A stretch of 64,000 nt of DNA from Rhizophagus irregularis. Its lineage: Eukaryota > Glomeromycota > Glomeromycetes > Glomerales > Glomeraceae. This document shows, piece by piece, positions 35,341 to 48,044 of this stretch. Each line of letters begins with the position of its first letter. Positions within the stretch are counted from its first letter, which is position 1. The stretch is taken from positions 1,922,001 through 1,986,000 of the forward strand of contig NC_089429.1 of NCBI RefSeq assembly GCF_026210795.1. Reading direction: 5' to 3'. Position numbers and translations under genes: made by a program. The notes under the pieces are model-generated. The model was given only the letters and a program-made list of their open reading frames with translations, did no database searches and was not told where the DNA came from.

Positions 35341-35573
35341 GTAAATATTATGCTTAAAAGATATTTATAAAATATATTATACAACAAACGTAGGCAGATA
35401 AATATTACGTCATTTATTATGCAGAAAACATTCCGTAACAAACTACTGATTAGGCTATTCAAGCTATCTTTTTATCCTTGTTCTCAACTATCATTGTTCC
35501 AATAGATCATTTCGTTATACTAACCCTCGTTGTCAAAGTGATTGTAATTATACAATGTAACGCCAGAAATTCT

Positions 35574-36085
35574 CTAATAGGTTCTCGTCGTAATTATATA
35601 GTATAATTGTCCATAGAAAGCTCTTAAACAGTAAGCCTCGAATAAAAATAGTAATCCCCCCTTGCATATAAAATCGGGATGGCTAAATTCTGCAGAGAGA
35701 ATATTGGGTAATCTTAGAGTCACAAAATGGTAACCTATTGAGACACAGTATCTTGGGAAACAAAACACTTACCACAATGGGATTTATTATGAGAAAGATT
35801 TTCATTGTATAGAATGAATATCTATCTTTTCCAATATATTCGTATTCTGTTACAAATAGTCCATCATCTTCAGGTAAGATTCATATCTGTGTGGTAGTAA
35901 CATATTCTCTTGATATCCAACGGCTTCATACAACAGAGGACATGTCTGGGCCGTGCCCACGAAGTGAAACTAAGTTCGTCAAATTCAACTTCTAAACCAA
36001 ATGCCTATGTTATTTGTTTGAACATCAACTGCCGATAAAGAAATATAGAGACCTCTGCAAGATTTAGATGTTTCCGCTCCTATTA
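35574..36085 (-). pseudogene. Decayed duplicate of the HIT-like gene at 39717-40913
   Basis: The minus strand from about 36080 to 35530 aligns by eye with the gene at 40820-40200. Shared segments include one like TTATCGGCAGTTGA, the exon end CTCATAATAAATCCCATTGT, the donor GTAAGTGTTTTGTTTC, the acceptor CTCTCTGCAG, and the block translating HPDFICKG. The part carrying the histidine motif is deleted: the sequence jumps from the GACAACGAGGG region to GAGAACAAGGATAAAAAG. The upstream exon has lost its frame. It is therefore a truncated pseudogene from a segmental duplication that also includes the flanking repeat at 35095-35340. Confidence 0.65.
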
Positions 36086-38239
36086 TATTTCGTTGTCATT
36101 TATTCCAAATAAAAAAAATTTAAAGACGCAATTCCATGCTTATAATTGATCATTTCTGTTATGTAACATACTCGCCCAATGAAATTCAAATGGTCACATG
36201 ACATGCTGAACAAATATTTAGAGTGTCATGTGGGCTTTTCTCAAAGTGTGTCACGATTGTTGCAACGAGGTCATAATTTTTTTTCTAGAAAGAATATTCA
36301 CATGACCAACGAAATAGAGTATGGAAAAATTACGTGTACAAATATCTTTATGATTAATGCATCGTAGGATGTAAATCTAAAATCTTTTGATCCTATAATC
36401 ATATTTTCTTTATTAGTTTGTTGTACTAATGCGTAGCCTACATCGGAAGAAGGGTAGACGAAAATTATCTCATCACGAAGGAACTCTGTTTTAGTAGGGA
36501 TTCTATCAGAAATGTATGTCTTGGCTAGTTTAACTTAAATATAACATATCCACGATTACCACGTATCTGTTAAATTAGTGTAAGACGAAATAGCTTTGGG
36601 ACTATAAAAATTATTGCTAAACATTGCCCTGTGAAATTATCTCGTTGTCGAAATAAGATATTTTATTTATCATTAGAGCGTACGTGTGTACATTAATTAG
36701 AACGACCAGTTAGAGCTTGCTGTTGTCGACAAATAGTGCACTATTCTTATTTCTGTGTTTGTACTCTATACTAGAAATAGTCTTTGATATTGTTCTCGTA
36801 TTTGTTATTTGTCCTGATTCTGAGAGAAGTTTCAAAAAAATAAAATGCACGCAAAATATTTGTTCCTGACGAACAAGTTATACTGCTAATGTCTTTCCCT
36901 TAAATTCAGAGATTAAGTTACATGGCCATATACATGACTACGTTTCTCTACACAAAGTAATGAAATAATAACCCATATTTAGTTTCGACAGTTGTACTGA
37001 CTATTCAACATCCATTATTTGTTTTATATTATTCATGACTGATTTTGTTTCTTTTTTGGTAATCTTTAAATAAGGTAACACTATGACCAATTAACTTAGT
37101 ATACGAAACACCTTCTAAGAACAGAAAGGACGATATTATTAGATTGATTTGTTATCGAAGGTTGCCAAATTTTTCATTGCCTAATATGTACACTGTCACA
37201 ACACTGGAATAAAATATAGATATTGACCTTAATGGAACCAATTTGTCATCAAAAACTTTGGTTCCGAAAGAACCACCCAGATGATATCCTAAACAATGAA
37301 AACATGAATTTGTTAGTTAAATATACAGTGGTGAGCATAATTTTTTGGAAAAAGAAAGAGGCAAAATAGTAAAAAACGTATAAAAAACTGTCTAATATGA
37401 CCATTTTCTTACATTCGTTATTCCAAATAATTTTGCTCTTCGAGCAGTCTCTGACTGATCACCACTGTAGATAGGGTAATGAAGTAGTAATGATAATCGA
37501 AAATCTTGGTATAAAATTTTTTTTAACTATTTTCGATTCCATATTCGCAGTGGACTATTAATTCTTTTTAGTTCATGTTCGAGGAGTCATTTTTCTTTCG
37601 CTATACAGAGTCTATGTCACTGGACTAAAACCAACTAAAGCCGAAATAAGAAACCCACGCTTGGAATTTTTTGTTACGTAGAATAGTTGGGTGAGATTCA
37701 TTGTTAGTAATATGTCGAACACTAACGAAAAAATGATCCCATATTGTACGACCAAAGATGGACCTATCGTATAAACATATTTGGGTGCCCTGATGGTGGT
37801 GATTGGAACCTTATAGTGATAATTGATAGACAGTTACACACGCTACTTATATTTGTATTATGAATTTATTTCACATAGGTCGTTCTACCATAATAAAAAG
37901 TGTAATAATATTGATATCCGACTATTTTTCGTGAATTGCTAAACATGTCGTCAGTCCTATGTATAAAAGGGATAAAAATGAAATCTTATCATAGAAATTC
38001 ATCAGTATCATTTTTTGTTTAATGCAAAAACGAATTTTACAGTTATAAACAGTTTTATTATTAAAAATATATATAGATACTCGTTCAGTCGTAGACTATC
38101 CAACGGCACAGTTACATGTTAAACATCCAACAATATTCTTTATTACATAGCCACTCTATTAATTATAGTCAAAATGATAATCCCGATGGGTTATTTTATT
38201 AAAAATTTTATAACAGATTACATAAAGGTTAAAAAAACA
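36086..38239. other. Intergenic DNA
   Basis: No supported gene. The short frame at 36179-36367 has no domain. One small Tc1-like MITE is present (37326-37467). A TCGTTCAGTCGTAGACTATC motif near 38082 recurs near 41755 and 49900. Confidence 0.5.
37326..37467. mobile_element. Tc1/mariner-like MITE, 142 bp
   Basis: Ends CAGTGGTGAGCATAATTTTT and the inverse of ...AAATAATTTTGCTCTTCGAG, then CAGTCTCTGACTGATCACCACTG. It is flanked on both sides by TA (37324-37325 and 37468-37469), the usual Tc1/mariner target. There is no coding capacity. Confidence 0.75.
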
Positions 38240-38888
38240 TTACAACTCTTCCATATTATATTTCTCTTGATCACTACCATCCTTATCACCGGATGAATAA
38301 ATCAAATAATCATCAACAATTTCGGTGAGTTCGTTTTCATCATACTGGACTGGTTTAATCCTCTGGCCATCTACAATTTTGTGAAAATCAGAAGCTTCAT
38401 GCTCATATGATTCGACTTTGTTCTTAAATTCTTTGTCACACGCAGCACACCAATTTTCTTTTCCTGAAGTAGAATTTGTCATGTTAATGAAAACATTATG
38501 TTCGATGCACTCGAGGTGTTATCACATATTGTATACCTAGAACAACCATATGGATATCATCTTCGTTTAGATTGCTAAAATGCTCCTTAATTTTTGATAT
38601 AGCATATCGTATATGTTCTCCGCCAAGTAAGTTCTCAACAGTTTCATCATCATTCTTGAGTCTCTCGAATCTCGTATCATTTTTGGGGATTCGCACAGTC
38701 CATATTTGAATGCCAATAGCTGCAATATCTTGATACATCGGTCTTAACTCCCACAGGATTGCTTTTTTAAGATCGTAAATGCTTTCATTCTTATTTATGA
38801 CAGTCTTGAAAAGACTACCAATACCTAGGTCCTTAACAATACCGTTGAGAGTAATCGTGTCCATTTCTTCGTACATAGGAAGACCCAT
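38240..38888 (-). CDS. Crinkler N-terminal domain joined to a C2H2-type zinc finger
   Basis: Two exons, 38888-38537 and 38463-38240, joined over a 73-bp intron (GTATAC...TTCAG); 576 nt, 191 residues. Exon 1 (ITLNGIVKDLGIGSLFKTVI, then SIYDLKKAIL, DIAAIGIQIWTVRIP) matches the ubiquitin-like Crinkler N-terminal domain, which starts effector-type proteins in oomycetes and fungi. Exon 2 gives WCAACDKEFKNKVESYEHEA, then SDFHK, a Cx2C...H...H finger, and an acidic tail ending in DKDGSDQEKYNMEEL. No NTPase or nuclease-like effector domain follows, so the protein is short. The splice restores a Gly codon across the junction. Function is inferred only from domains: possibly a small effector-like or nucleic acid-binding protein. 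Confidence 0.78.
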
Positions 38889-39716
38889 GTTTAATAAACT
38901 TTTTATTTATATCCATTTTATTCAATTTAACTTTTCTCACGAAAAACTGGTTATACGCCAAATTATTTGTTGATTACTGTGTCTAATAAGATAACGATCC
39001 TAATTATAGACTAGCATTTAGGCAAGGGTAGTGATCTTCATGATATGATGCGTAGTAGGATCAACTGCGGAGGAGAATATAAGTCAAACTATAAGACTGT
39101 GACCCATGGGTCACGATTGCCTTACTTCATTGAAACAGAAAAGAAAGTATGCGGATATCAACTGTGGAAAAGAATACCTGAAGGCGTAAATGAACAAACA
39201 GAATTACATTGTAATTGAGTATTTTTGTAAACAAGATGTATCGTGTAGAAACTTTAAATCGAGTTAAAATATATTCTTATTAATAGTGGTTTACTCGTGG
39301 CTGAAGGAGACAATAAGTGTAATATAAATGCATTTTTAATGATTAATCCGCTATCAGCACATCAGTCCTTCATAATTTTCCTCGTTCCTCGAAAAATCAT
39401 AAAGATTTTTTTTTATACATTTCCTAATAATCTTCTACAGTAAAGACCACGCAGGTCTTAGGAATTACCTAGAGGATAGTACGAAGTAATGTGTTCCAGA
39501 GGAGGCTTTAGGATTAGGAACACATTTCCTAAGACCTTTGCAGGGTAGAGCGATAAGACGCTCTGTTCATAGGCTTGAAGAGCAAAATCTATTATGTAAA
39601 AAAGTCTCAAATGAGAATGGGATTATTTGTACTTAAATGATTCTCCTAAAAAATATATTATACAACAAATGTCAAAATATGTCGTTTATTATACATGAAA
39701 ACCGTTTCGTAAATAA
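38889..39716. other. Intergenic DNA with low-copy repeats
   Basis: Holds a copy of the GTGACCCATGGGTCAC / GATTGCCTTACTTC motif (39098-39130), also found near 44810, 49788 and 54393, and the dispersed repeat at 39362-39592. No gene is seen. Confidence 0.55.
39362..39592 (+). repeat. Dispersed repeat, copy in the second segmental duplicate
   Basis: Same series of blocks as 35095-35340, with small deletions. TCCTCGTTCCTCGAAAAATC is followed directly by AAGATTTTTTTTTATACATT. Confidence 0.75.
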
Positions 39717-40913
39717 CTACTGATTATAATACTCTTTTTTATCCTTGTCCTCAACTAGTCTATTAAGTGAATTGATTGCAACAGTAAGTGAAGAAATGGC
39801 ATCAATGAGAGATTTATTACTATTTTCGACAGATACGGAAAGTTTGGTTATACTAGCTAGCATATATTGGTGTTCCGCTAACTGTAAACGTTGTTGTTCT
39901 AGTTCTGTGCAATCCTTAAGCAGGTAGTTTGGTCCAGGATAGTTTCTGGTGTTTAGCTTTGATAACGTGATTTTATTCGTAACTATTCCCTTCACACCTT
40001 CCCAAGCTTCTCTGTCAAACAGTAAATGAACATGTGCATGGCATGCTTGTGCATACTTATCCCGAGATTGACCTGTCTCCCATCGGCCATAATTGACTGC
40101 TATAGAATGAAAATTCAAGCGTTGCCGTTGTTCTATCAGGTCCCTCCAGAACTCGCTTCGTTGTACTAACCCCTCGTTGTCAGTGATTATAGTTAGCTTT
40201 ATTTCTATTAGGACGGGGCAGTAACAGCAATTCTCTGATGGGTTCTCGTCACAACAATATGATATAATTGTCTATCAAAAGTTCTCGAACGATAAGCTTT
40301 GAAGCAAAATAGTAATCGCAAGTTGTTTTCCGGCCGTCATGAGTCGTTACGTTCCCCTTGCATATAAACTCTGGATGGTCAAATTCTGTAGGGAGACCAT
40401 TGGATGGATGAATATTATGGGATAAAGAGTAAGAGGGATAAACCCTAGAACCACAAAACCGTAGCCTATGGACATCTTGCCCTTCGGACGAAACAGAAAC
40501 AAAACACTCACCACATTGGGATTTATTATGAGATATATTTTGTTGCATGGGATGAATGCCTTATCTTTCTCAATTTCGTCGTATTCTACTACAAACGGCC
40601 CATCTTCTTCAGGTAAAATTTGGGTCCGAATGGAAGTAACGTACTCTCTTGCTATCCTAACTGCTTCATCAAGTCTTGGATTGACCCGAAGATAGACATC
40701 ATACCACAGCACAGGATCGAGACATATCTGAAACTGAGCATTCTCTTGCAAAAATTTAACTTCCAAGCGGAACGCTTGTGTTAATTTTGGTCGGGCCTCA
40801 ACTGCTGATAAGAGAAGTGTAGAAGCCTTTGCAAGGTCATCAGGGTCAAGAGTGGTAATTAGTGTAAAATAAGGTGTGTTAGATGTCTCTGGTCCTACTA
40901 TAGTCGCCATCAA
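39717..40913 (-). pseudogene. HIT-like (histidine triad) protein gene, multi-exon, frame problems
   Basis: The first exon (from 40913) encodes an N-terminal region (MATIVGPETSNTPYFTLITT, then VLWYDVYLRVNPRLDEAVRI) ending near a GTG|GTGAGT donor at about 40516; the CTCCCTACAG acceptor at about 40388 is conserved in the duplicate at 35.7 kb. The next block (HPEFICKG, THDGRKTTCDYYFASKLIVR) runs to a stop at 40249. The 3' block (39717 to about 40250) is open in another frame and encodes NYGRWETGQSRDKYAQA, CHAHVHLLF and a helical tail. HAHVHLL fits the HxHxHxx motif of HIT nucleotide hydrolases/transferases. A one-base shift near 40250 or an unseen splice separates the last two blocks. It is either a pseudogene or an incompletely solved gene model. 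The substrate is unknown. Confidence 0.55.
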
Positions 40914-41959
40914 AGTCGGTTAATACAAAAAATAAGAATTCAATAATGATAAATGAAGTTTGCGAAACGAGTCCAACAATACCATACTTATAATTTATTA
41001 ATCATGAAAGTCTTTTCCAAAAATAAAGAGGAACATCTAGTATGTGAAAAAAACTGTGTTGCACATGTTTGTCATGTGAATAACACATTGTAGATAGTAA
41101 TTAAACTTTGATCACATCTCTTAAGTTAGTTTTGCGTACACATATGTGCATCAATTTTTTACCTGGAAGGATTCTTCAGAGATTCTCTCCATACAAGTTT
41201 GTCTTCTCCGGAATCCAGAATTTTTACGCATGGTCAGCAGACTTCCTCATAAAGAGGATTAATATCTTATACTTTCCAAATAGTAGATCCCAGAAAACAA
41301 AAAAAATAATAATTGTATTCATCAAGACCAAATGTATATCTTCATAATTGCCTAGAGGGTATTCCTTCGGAATGTGGTATAGTAAGTGTATTATTTTAGT
41401 TTTTCAGTAGACTCTAAAATGAAGAAAAGGTTACTTGATGATTTTTGAATAACTGCATTCTTTAATATAATAAAAATAAAATCTGGACTTCTTTTACCAT
41501 CACGAAATAAAGACAAATATTTATATATCGTAAAAATTCAATAAATGTCGTGATTAACAGGAGTGTCAGCTATCTTATTCGTTCACAAAAATTAGTGTAA
41601 CAACAAAAATAGTAGGGTATACTGTATAACACATGTAGTACAAATTATTTTTTCAGTATTGTGAAACTTCCCGTGAAATCTACATAGATAAAACAATAAA
41701 ACATGTAATGATAATCCGAATATTTATAGTCAAAAAAAAATTGATATTTATTTCGATCAGTCGGAGACTACCCAAAGGGCACAAAAATACCTAGGTATAA
41801 ACTATCACAAAATTCGTTTATTTTAACATAAATATAAGCTTTTTAACAAGGCGCCTTTGCCAAGAAGCTGACCGTAACTTTGCCAATACTAAACTGTAAG
41901 TGACCGGTATAACAGTTATAGAATTGACTAAACTATGGACAACGAATTGTATGACGAAA

Positions 41960-42046
41960 ATATTATAATGAAATGTATAACGAAAACGATATATGCGAAA
42001 TGTAAAACGAAAACGATATATGCGAAATGTATAACTAAAATAACTA
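41960..42046. repeat. Short direct repeat (ATGTATAACGAAAACGATAT)
   Basis: About three imperfect units of GAAATGTAWAACGAAAACG plus ATATATGC. Simple tandem duplication. Confidence 0.7.
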
Positions 42047-42189
42047 CTAAAATTTTACCAACTAGTCCCGATATCCAATGATCTTGAAATTGTCCGATCT
42101 TTACAGTAATAACTAGGCGAAATATACCCATCTACCTCGACCAGTTAAACTGCCTTGAGTTCCTCAAGTCCAATGTGGTAAACCCCATC

Positions 42190-42395
42190 TTTGAGACTAT
42201 GAACCTAGGTTCCTAGAACCTCCTCTAGAAACACATTACGAAGTATACCCTCTAGGCATTTCCTAAGACTATTGCGTGGTTGAGCAGTAAGGCTCTCATG
42301 TTATTACTGTGGTCTTTACTGTAGAAGATTATTAGGAAATGTATACAAAAAAAATCTTTATGATTTTTCGAGGAACGAGGAAAATTATGAAGGAC
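42190..42395 (-). repeat. Dispersed repeat, inverted copy
   Basis: Read on the minus strand it gives the same ordered blocks as 35095-35340 and ends in GGTTCTAGGAACCTAGG. The + strand contains GCGTGGTTGAGCAGTAAGGC, the counterpart of GGTTGAGCGGCAAGACG at 26570, 26756 and 46793. Confidence 0.7.
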
Positions 42396-43634
42396 AAACT
42401 TCTATGACAAGAAACATCAAACATACGAGAAGAAATCAGTCCAAAGGACACGCTGCGCAGCTTGATTTCATACTAAGGATTTTTTTTTGTTTAATTTTAT
42501 TTTTTTTCGTCATTAAAAAAACTACTAACTGATGGTTACATAAATTATGCATACTGGCAATCATAACACCAGATGAAAAAATATGCTTGGAATGTTACAT
42601 AGCTGCAATCCGAGCGAAATCATCATTTGAGATGGGAAATTGTTTTAATGTTAGTCTATTTTTCATTTTCACCTATAGTCATTATCAGAGATAAGATAAT
42701 ATGATTCAGGTAACTGGGCCACAACCTATTGTATCTCGTGACTTACTAATATAATAACAATAATTTCGCTCATATGTGAAACAAGTTTAATCGTTATACT
42801 AAATATCACTAGTTATAATAATAAGAATACGATACCGTCATATTTTAATTCTTACTTCAACGTACATACAATATAAAATAAGCAAGAAAACAGTTCAAGA
42901 AAGGAATGACATGCAATAACTTTGTATATAATGTTAGCATCAGCCTTTCTCTGGATTACAACACAGGATAAGAACAATAAATACTGCTACTAGTAATAAA
43001 AAATACTTGTGTGGCATTTGCGGACAGATATCTTCATACATAACATCATTAATATTGGACCTATTAACAGAAACAATTACAAGTTGAAATGCTATTACGT
43101 GATTGTAAATATAGATGCAAAGTTAATGACATACCTTCGAAGAGAATGTACGATATTATTTAGCAATTAAGCACAGTATACACTGCATTCATTAGCTGAT
43201 AAAAATAGTCCCTCTGTAATTATTATTGTCTGCTATTGCTGATGTCCCTTCAGAATATAATAAATAATAGCTACATCGTATACCACATAATTGCTTCGTT
43301 ACAATCAATTTCTTTAGGGAACTCCGTTCTAATGTCGACTTAAACCTAATATTCGAAAGGTGTACGAGTTTTGTCACAATATAATTAAATAAATGTTAGA
43401 GTAAAATACTTACATGTGTATTTTTTCGCAATAACATGATCTTCATTGTTAATTCAACTTACTACTTATTGATCCTGAGTTTAAACTATAATTATGTTCT
43501 CCAAACAATTAAAACATTACATGGATAAAAAATGTGCTCCTTTCTCTGGAAGTATTTATTGCACAGATCAAAGATATAAATCCCAAAAGGGATTCGCTTC
43601 ATGAACATCATTCAACGTAAAAAACACTTCATGG

Positions 43635-44491
43635 CAGTGTTCGGAAATGACCTGGTCATTTGACCATTTTTCAGATTAGGAGTCATTTGGTCAAATGACA
43701 CCCCATCATTTGGCATTTGGCATTTGAATTATTCGCGAAATGACAAATGCCAAATGATTGGGTATCATTTGACTGTCATTTGCGTCCTTTGTCATTTGGT
43801 CATTTGTCATTAAAATATTTAAAGATTATTGGACAATTTATAATCACGTGATGTACAAAAAAGGAAGGACGTAATCGAAATAATCACAAACAGAATCAAT
43901 TTCACCAAATTATTTATTTTTTACTGTAATCTGAAAATAATAAATAACACAACCATAATTATTAAAGTGATAATATCTGATATGTTATTTATTATATATA
44001 ATTTTATTATATAATTATATGCATAAATAAATATTATGGCCATCTTATGATTAAATAAAGACAACAATTATATATAAAAATGGTGAAAAATGGGATCCAC
44101 TACATGTGTTACAATTAAATATTTTATTGCAAAATCAATTAACTTTTATCTGTGTGGATAAAATGATCATTAGTGAAATAATTATAAGTGAAATAATCCT
44201 GTCTATAATAATATTATTAACAAATAATAACCTGTAAAATAATAACAAAATCACGTGATTAAAAAATCTTTACTACTATTGGAACTTTTTTGATTATATA
44301 TATTAAACCAATTTTGTTTTAATATTTTTGTTTTCTTAATTAAAATAAACAAAATAATTAATAAAAATTCTCAGAATATTTAATATTTTTCAAATGAATT
44401 AAATGACAGGTCATTTGAGTTGCAAATGACAAATGACAAATGACTTGTCATTTGAGTCATTTGTTCATTTCAAGTCATTTGCCGAACACTG
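43635..44491. mobile_element. hAT-type non-autonomous element, 857 bp
   Basis: Ends CAGTGTTCGGAAATGACC and the inverse of ...AGTCATTTGCCGAACACTG. The flanks CTTCATGG (43627-43634) and CTTCGTGG (44492-44499) form an 8-bp target duplication with one transition. Both ends have arrays of TCATTTG / CAAATGA, possible transposase sites. The middle is AT-rich with no frame. Confidence 0.88.
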
Positions 44492-46619
44492 CTTCGTGGA
44501 CCACATACTACAATCTGTTATCCATAATACCGTTTTACAATAAATATTGCGGAAAAGTTATTCTTTTTAGTTGACTCCTGAGTTATGAAATAACAATAAT
44601 CTGCTTCAGCTACATATGATCATTCTACCTACTTCCTCCAAAAAAATCGACCACTTATATTATTCAAATTCTTTTACAACTCAGCTTCATTTTTTTAACA
44701 TCATCTGGTAAGGTTAACTGATTCAGTTTGGTTCTCACACAAATTTTTCAAATTGAATTATTTTTACGCCATGTCTTGTAATACAAAAATTGCCCAGTTG
44801 TGAGATCGTGACCCAGGGGTCACAGTTGCCTTATTTCGAACTCGTATAACATGTAGTACAAGAATGCAGTATAACTGGGGTAACTCTATGACACAAAAAC
44901 TTGTATTACGAATTTTTTAAATTTTGAATTATGTTACTACGCCATCGGTGATAGCAATAATCGAAAGTAAGTCTCTTATGTTGATGGAGAAGATTAAGGA
45001 AAACAATACATCTCATTGAGTTTTTACGTAAGGAATACGACTTCAGGACTAACATTTTCTGAGGGATTTCAAGATGACAGGAGGAGTATATGCTTGATAC
45101 AAAACCGTGAAATTTTTTGGTAACTACGGAGAACTTAATTGGAATAAAATATGATTTTCACACGTTAATGTATCTGAACATGATCGGTAAGTTGTTATCT
45201 CATATCAATAGATGGACACGACATATATTCTAAAATGTGGCTTTGGCCAGTATCACTAATTTATTATTAATAATTGGAATACACTGAGTAGTTTTGATAA
45301 TGATTGCTATGAGCTATATATATAAGCAATCCAACTTGTATGAATTGTATAGTAGACAGATCAGAAGGATAATGCCAATCTTTACTAACAGACAGTACTA
45401 CGTATAGTCGTATTTAGTATCCCGGTGTATTTGATAATAGAATACTCAAAAAACATGTCACGTTGCTTCGCAATGCCCTAAACATTTTTAAAATCCTACA
45501 TATAGTAGAGAAGCTCCGTTAAATAAAGATCAATAGTTCCAGATTTGAAATACTTGTAGAGTTTTTTGATTTTATCACATGTATACATCTTTCTTGATAT
45601 GAATAGCTAACAAGAAAATTGTTTAGTTGACGATGAGGACTTGATCTCAGAAATTAGTATGAAATTAAAGGTAACACAAGTATTATAATTGTATCTGCCG
45701 TAATTTCATCAGCCATGATTCATCGAAAAAACTAACACATTGTAGATTGTAAATCCAAATCTTTGATCACGTCTCTTAAGTTAGTTTGCGTACACATATG
45801 TGCATTTTTTACCTGGAAGGAATTCTTTCAGAAATTAACGGCATCAGTTAGTGTTACTTAGATATACCATAACACGCTCATCATGTTTCTACCGATTGAT
45901 GTGAGACAGAAGCAGTAAAATTATAGCTAAACTGTTTCCTCAGATATGCTTGATGTTGTCGAAAATAAGGATATTTCATTTAACATCACTAGTGAATAGT
46001 GATACACGGTATGTGAAGTCCACAAAGTTCTTCAGAAGGACTAGTATAACAGGCAGAACCATATAGGCATGTGTGCTGATTACTGTTACCGATAAACTGG
46101 CGCCTTTCCTATTTCTGTGTTGTAATGTATCATATGGAGGATAAATAACAGTATGTGAGATAATATTTTGCATAACAACAGACTAGTGATCTTTATGCAA
46201 ATCCAATCTTCTGATATATACATTAAAAATACTCTAGGCATGCCTACGAAGTAGATGATTTCAAACAAAAAATGCACGAATGTATTTCTGTCGATTATTA
46301 GAAAGCTTCGTTACATTATGTGAAATATTTCTTTCCATATATTATCTATTAACGAACAAGTAGCTTAACATACCTGATCACGTTTCTATACCAGAGAGTT
46401 TAGAGAAAAAATAATTATGTTTGTTTCGACAGATATACTACTCTGGTGATCTCGGTAATCTATACGTGAGATACACAGTGTCTAATTTCATTCGAACATG
46501 AATCAACTTCTAAGAATAGAGAGGAAGACATTATTATTGATTTCGTATTCATTCTTGAAAGCGATATTTTTCAATTTTTAATATCGCATAGTATCTTATA
46601 TTGAACATAAACACACTAC

Positions 46620-46830
46620 CCCTCCATAATTTTCCTCATTCCTCGAAAAATCATGGAGAATTTTTTGTAGCATTAGTCTATTATTCATCTACGTAATTAA
46701 TAATGTATGTGAATAGTAAAAACGTTACCCAGTATTAGGAACACATTACGAAGTAATGCCCTCCAGACATTTCCTAAAACATTTGAGCGTGGTTGAGCGG
46801 CAAGACGCTCAGGTACGAGGTAGAGTAAAA
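46620..46830 (+). repeat. Dispersed repeat with a GGTTGAGCGGCAAGACG end
   Basis: CATAATTTTCCTCATTCCTC and GAAAAATCATGGAGA, then GGAACACATTACGAAGTAAT, CCTCCAGACATTTCCTAAAA, and finally GGTTGAGCGGCAAGACGCTC. The last motif weakly resembles a tRNA A box, so a SINE origin is conceivable but not shown. Confidence 0.6.
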
Positions 46831-48044
46831 TGCGATATTAACCTGAAAGGAAAACCAATATAATTTGATGCTGCTTTCCCTCTCTAATACAAATTAATTA
46901 GTCAAGAACCTTGGTTACGTGATCAACAGAGCTCGTCTCTATTCCAACAATAGTATGGATATTTCTCGATATTTTTGTTTTCGTTCTCATTTGAGATATA
47001 ATTTGAATGTTTACATAGAGTATTACCCAAAAACACATCGAACGACTAATAACTGTTCTCAATCATTAGCTCGAGTTGCATATCTTCGATGCAGTATTAT
47101 CCTTCTCAATGTGATTTTCTTCGATTCAGTAAGAATGATCCAAATAATATCACTAAATAACTAGATATTGTATTTGTTAGTTAAATATCGATAGGGTAAT
47201 GACAAACGAAAAAATCTTGATATAAAAATTACCCATATGTTATTTAGACATTTCGTATTTTCAGTGGAAATACTATATATATTTTTGGCTCCTATTTGAG
47301 AAGACGTGTTCTTTCACTCTTTACGAAGTCTTCGTCACTAGACTTGAATTCATTTATAGGAGAAATAATTATTCCATGCGTGATTTTTTTTTACGTGGAA
47401 TATGGGTAAATATGTCGAATGCTCTTATTGTGATTCGATTTTGTACGACCAAAGATAGTTGATGATTGGATATCTATTATTATACTAGTTTGGCTAAAGT
47501 GTAGGTTACACATAACTTATTGCTACGGTATTTTTACATGAATGAGTGGTTAAATGAATTGACGAGTCTTGGTTTTATATTTACGAAATGTTATTCCACA
47601 AAGTTATGCAATGTTCAGTTCGGATAGAACCAAAGGAAGAATATTACTTGCTATCCTGTAGCATTTATAGGCGTACTTGAACTGTGTTGCATCTACACTC
47701 AAATCTTTCAGCATAAAAAGCGTAGACGTAATATATTTCGAGATCATCTACAATAAACATCAGTAATAGAGTAAGTAAAAGTCCACATATATTATTCGTA
47801 AAAGGAAAAAAATTTGCTACTTCATCTCTTTATACTGTCAAAAATACATTTCCTGTGAGATAGGAATAAGTTTGTTTTTGTTAACATTCTTTTAATATAT
47901 TGCAAGGACGGATAATCGCATACTGTTTATCATCGAAGTCAATAAATATCAGACCTCCTGACGAAGATAATATCCTAGGATCATTCTAGCCGAAGTAAAT
48001 ATTCTATTTCCTTTCAGGTTAACTATCGTTACTATTCATTATAA

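Larger units (their letters stand above)
40914..48044. other. Gene-poor stretch with MITEs and low-copy repeats
   Basis: No supported gene in 7 kb. Inside are an imperfect direct repeat (GAAATGTATAACGAAAACGA, 41960-42046), an inverted copy of the dispersed repeat (42190-42395), an 857-bp hAT-type element (43635-44491), a GTGACCCAGGGGTCAC motif (44808) and another dispersed-repeat copy (46620-46830). A sequence with ACACATATGTGCATC and TTTTTACCTGGAAGG occurs twice (41137 and 45795). Short frames have no domains. Confidence 0.5.
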
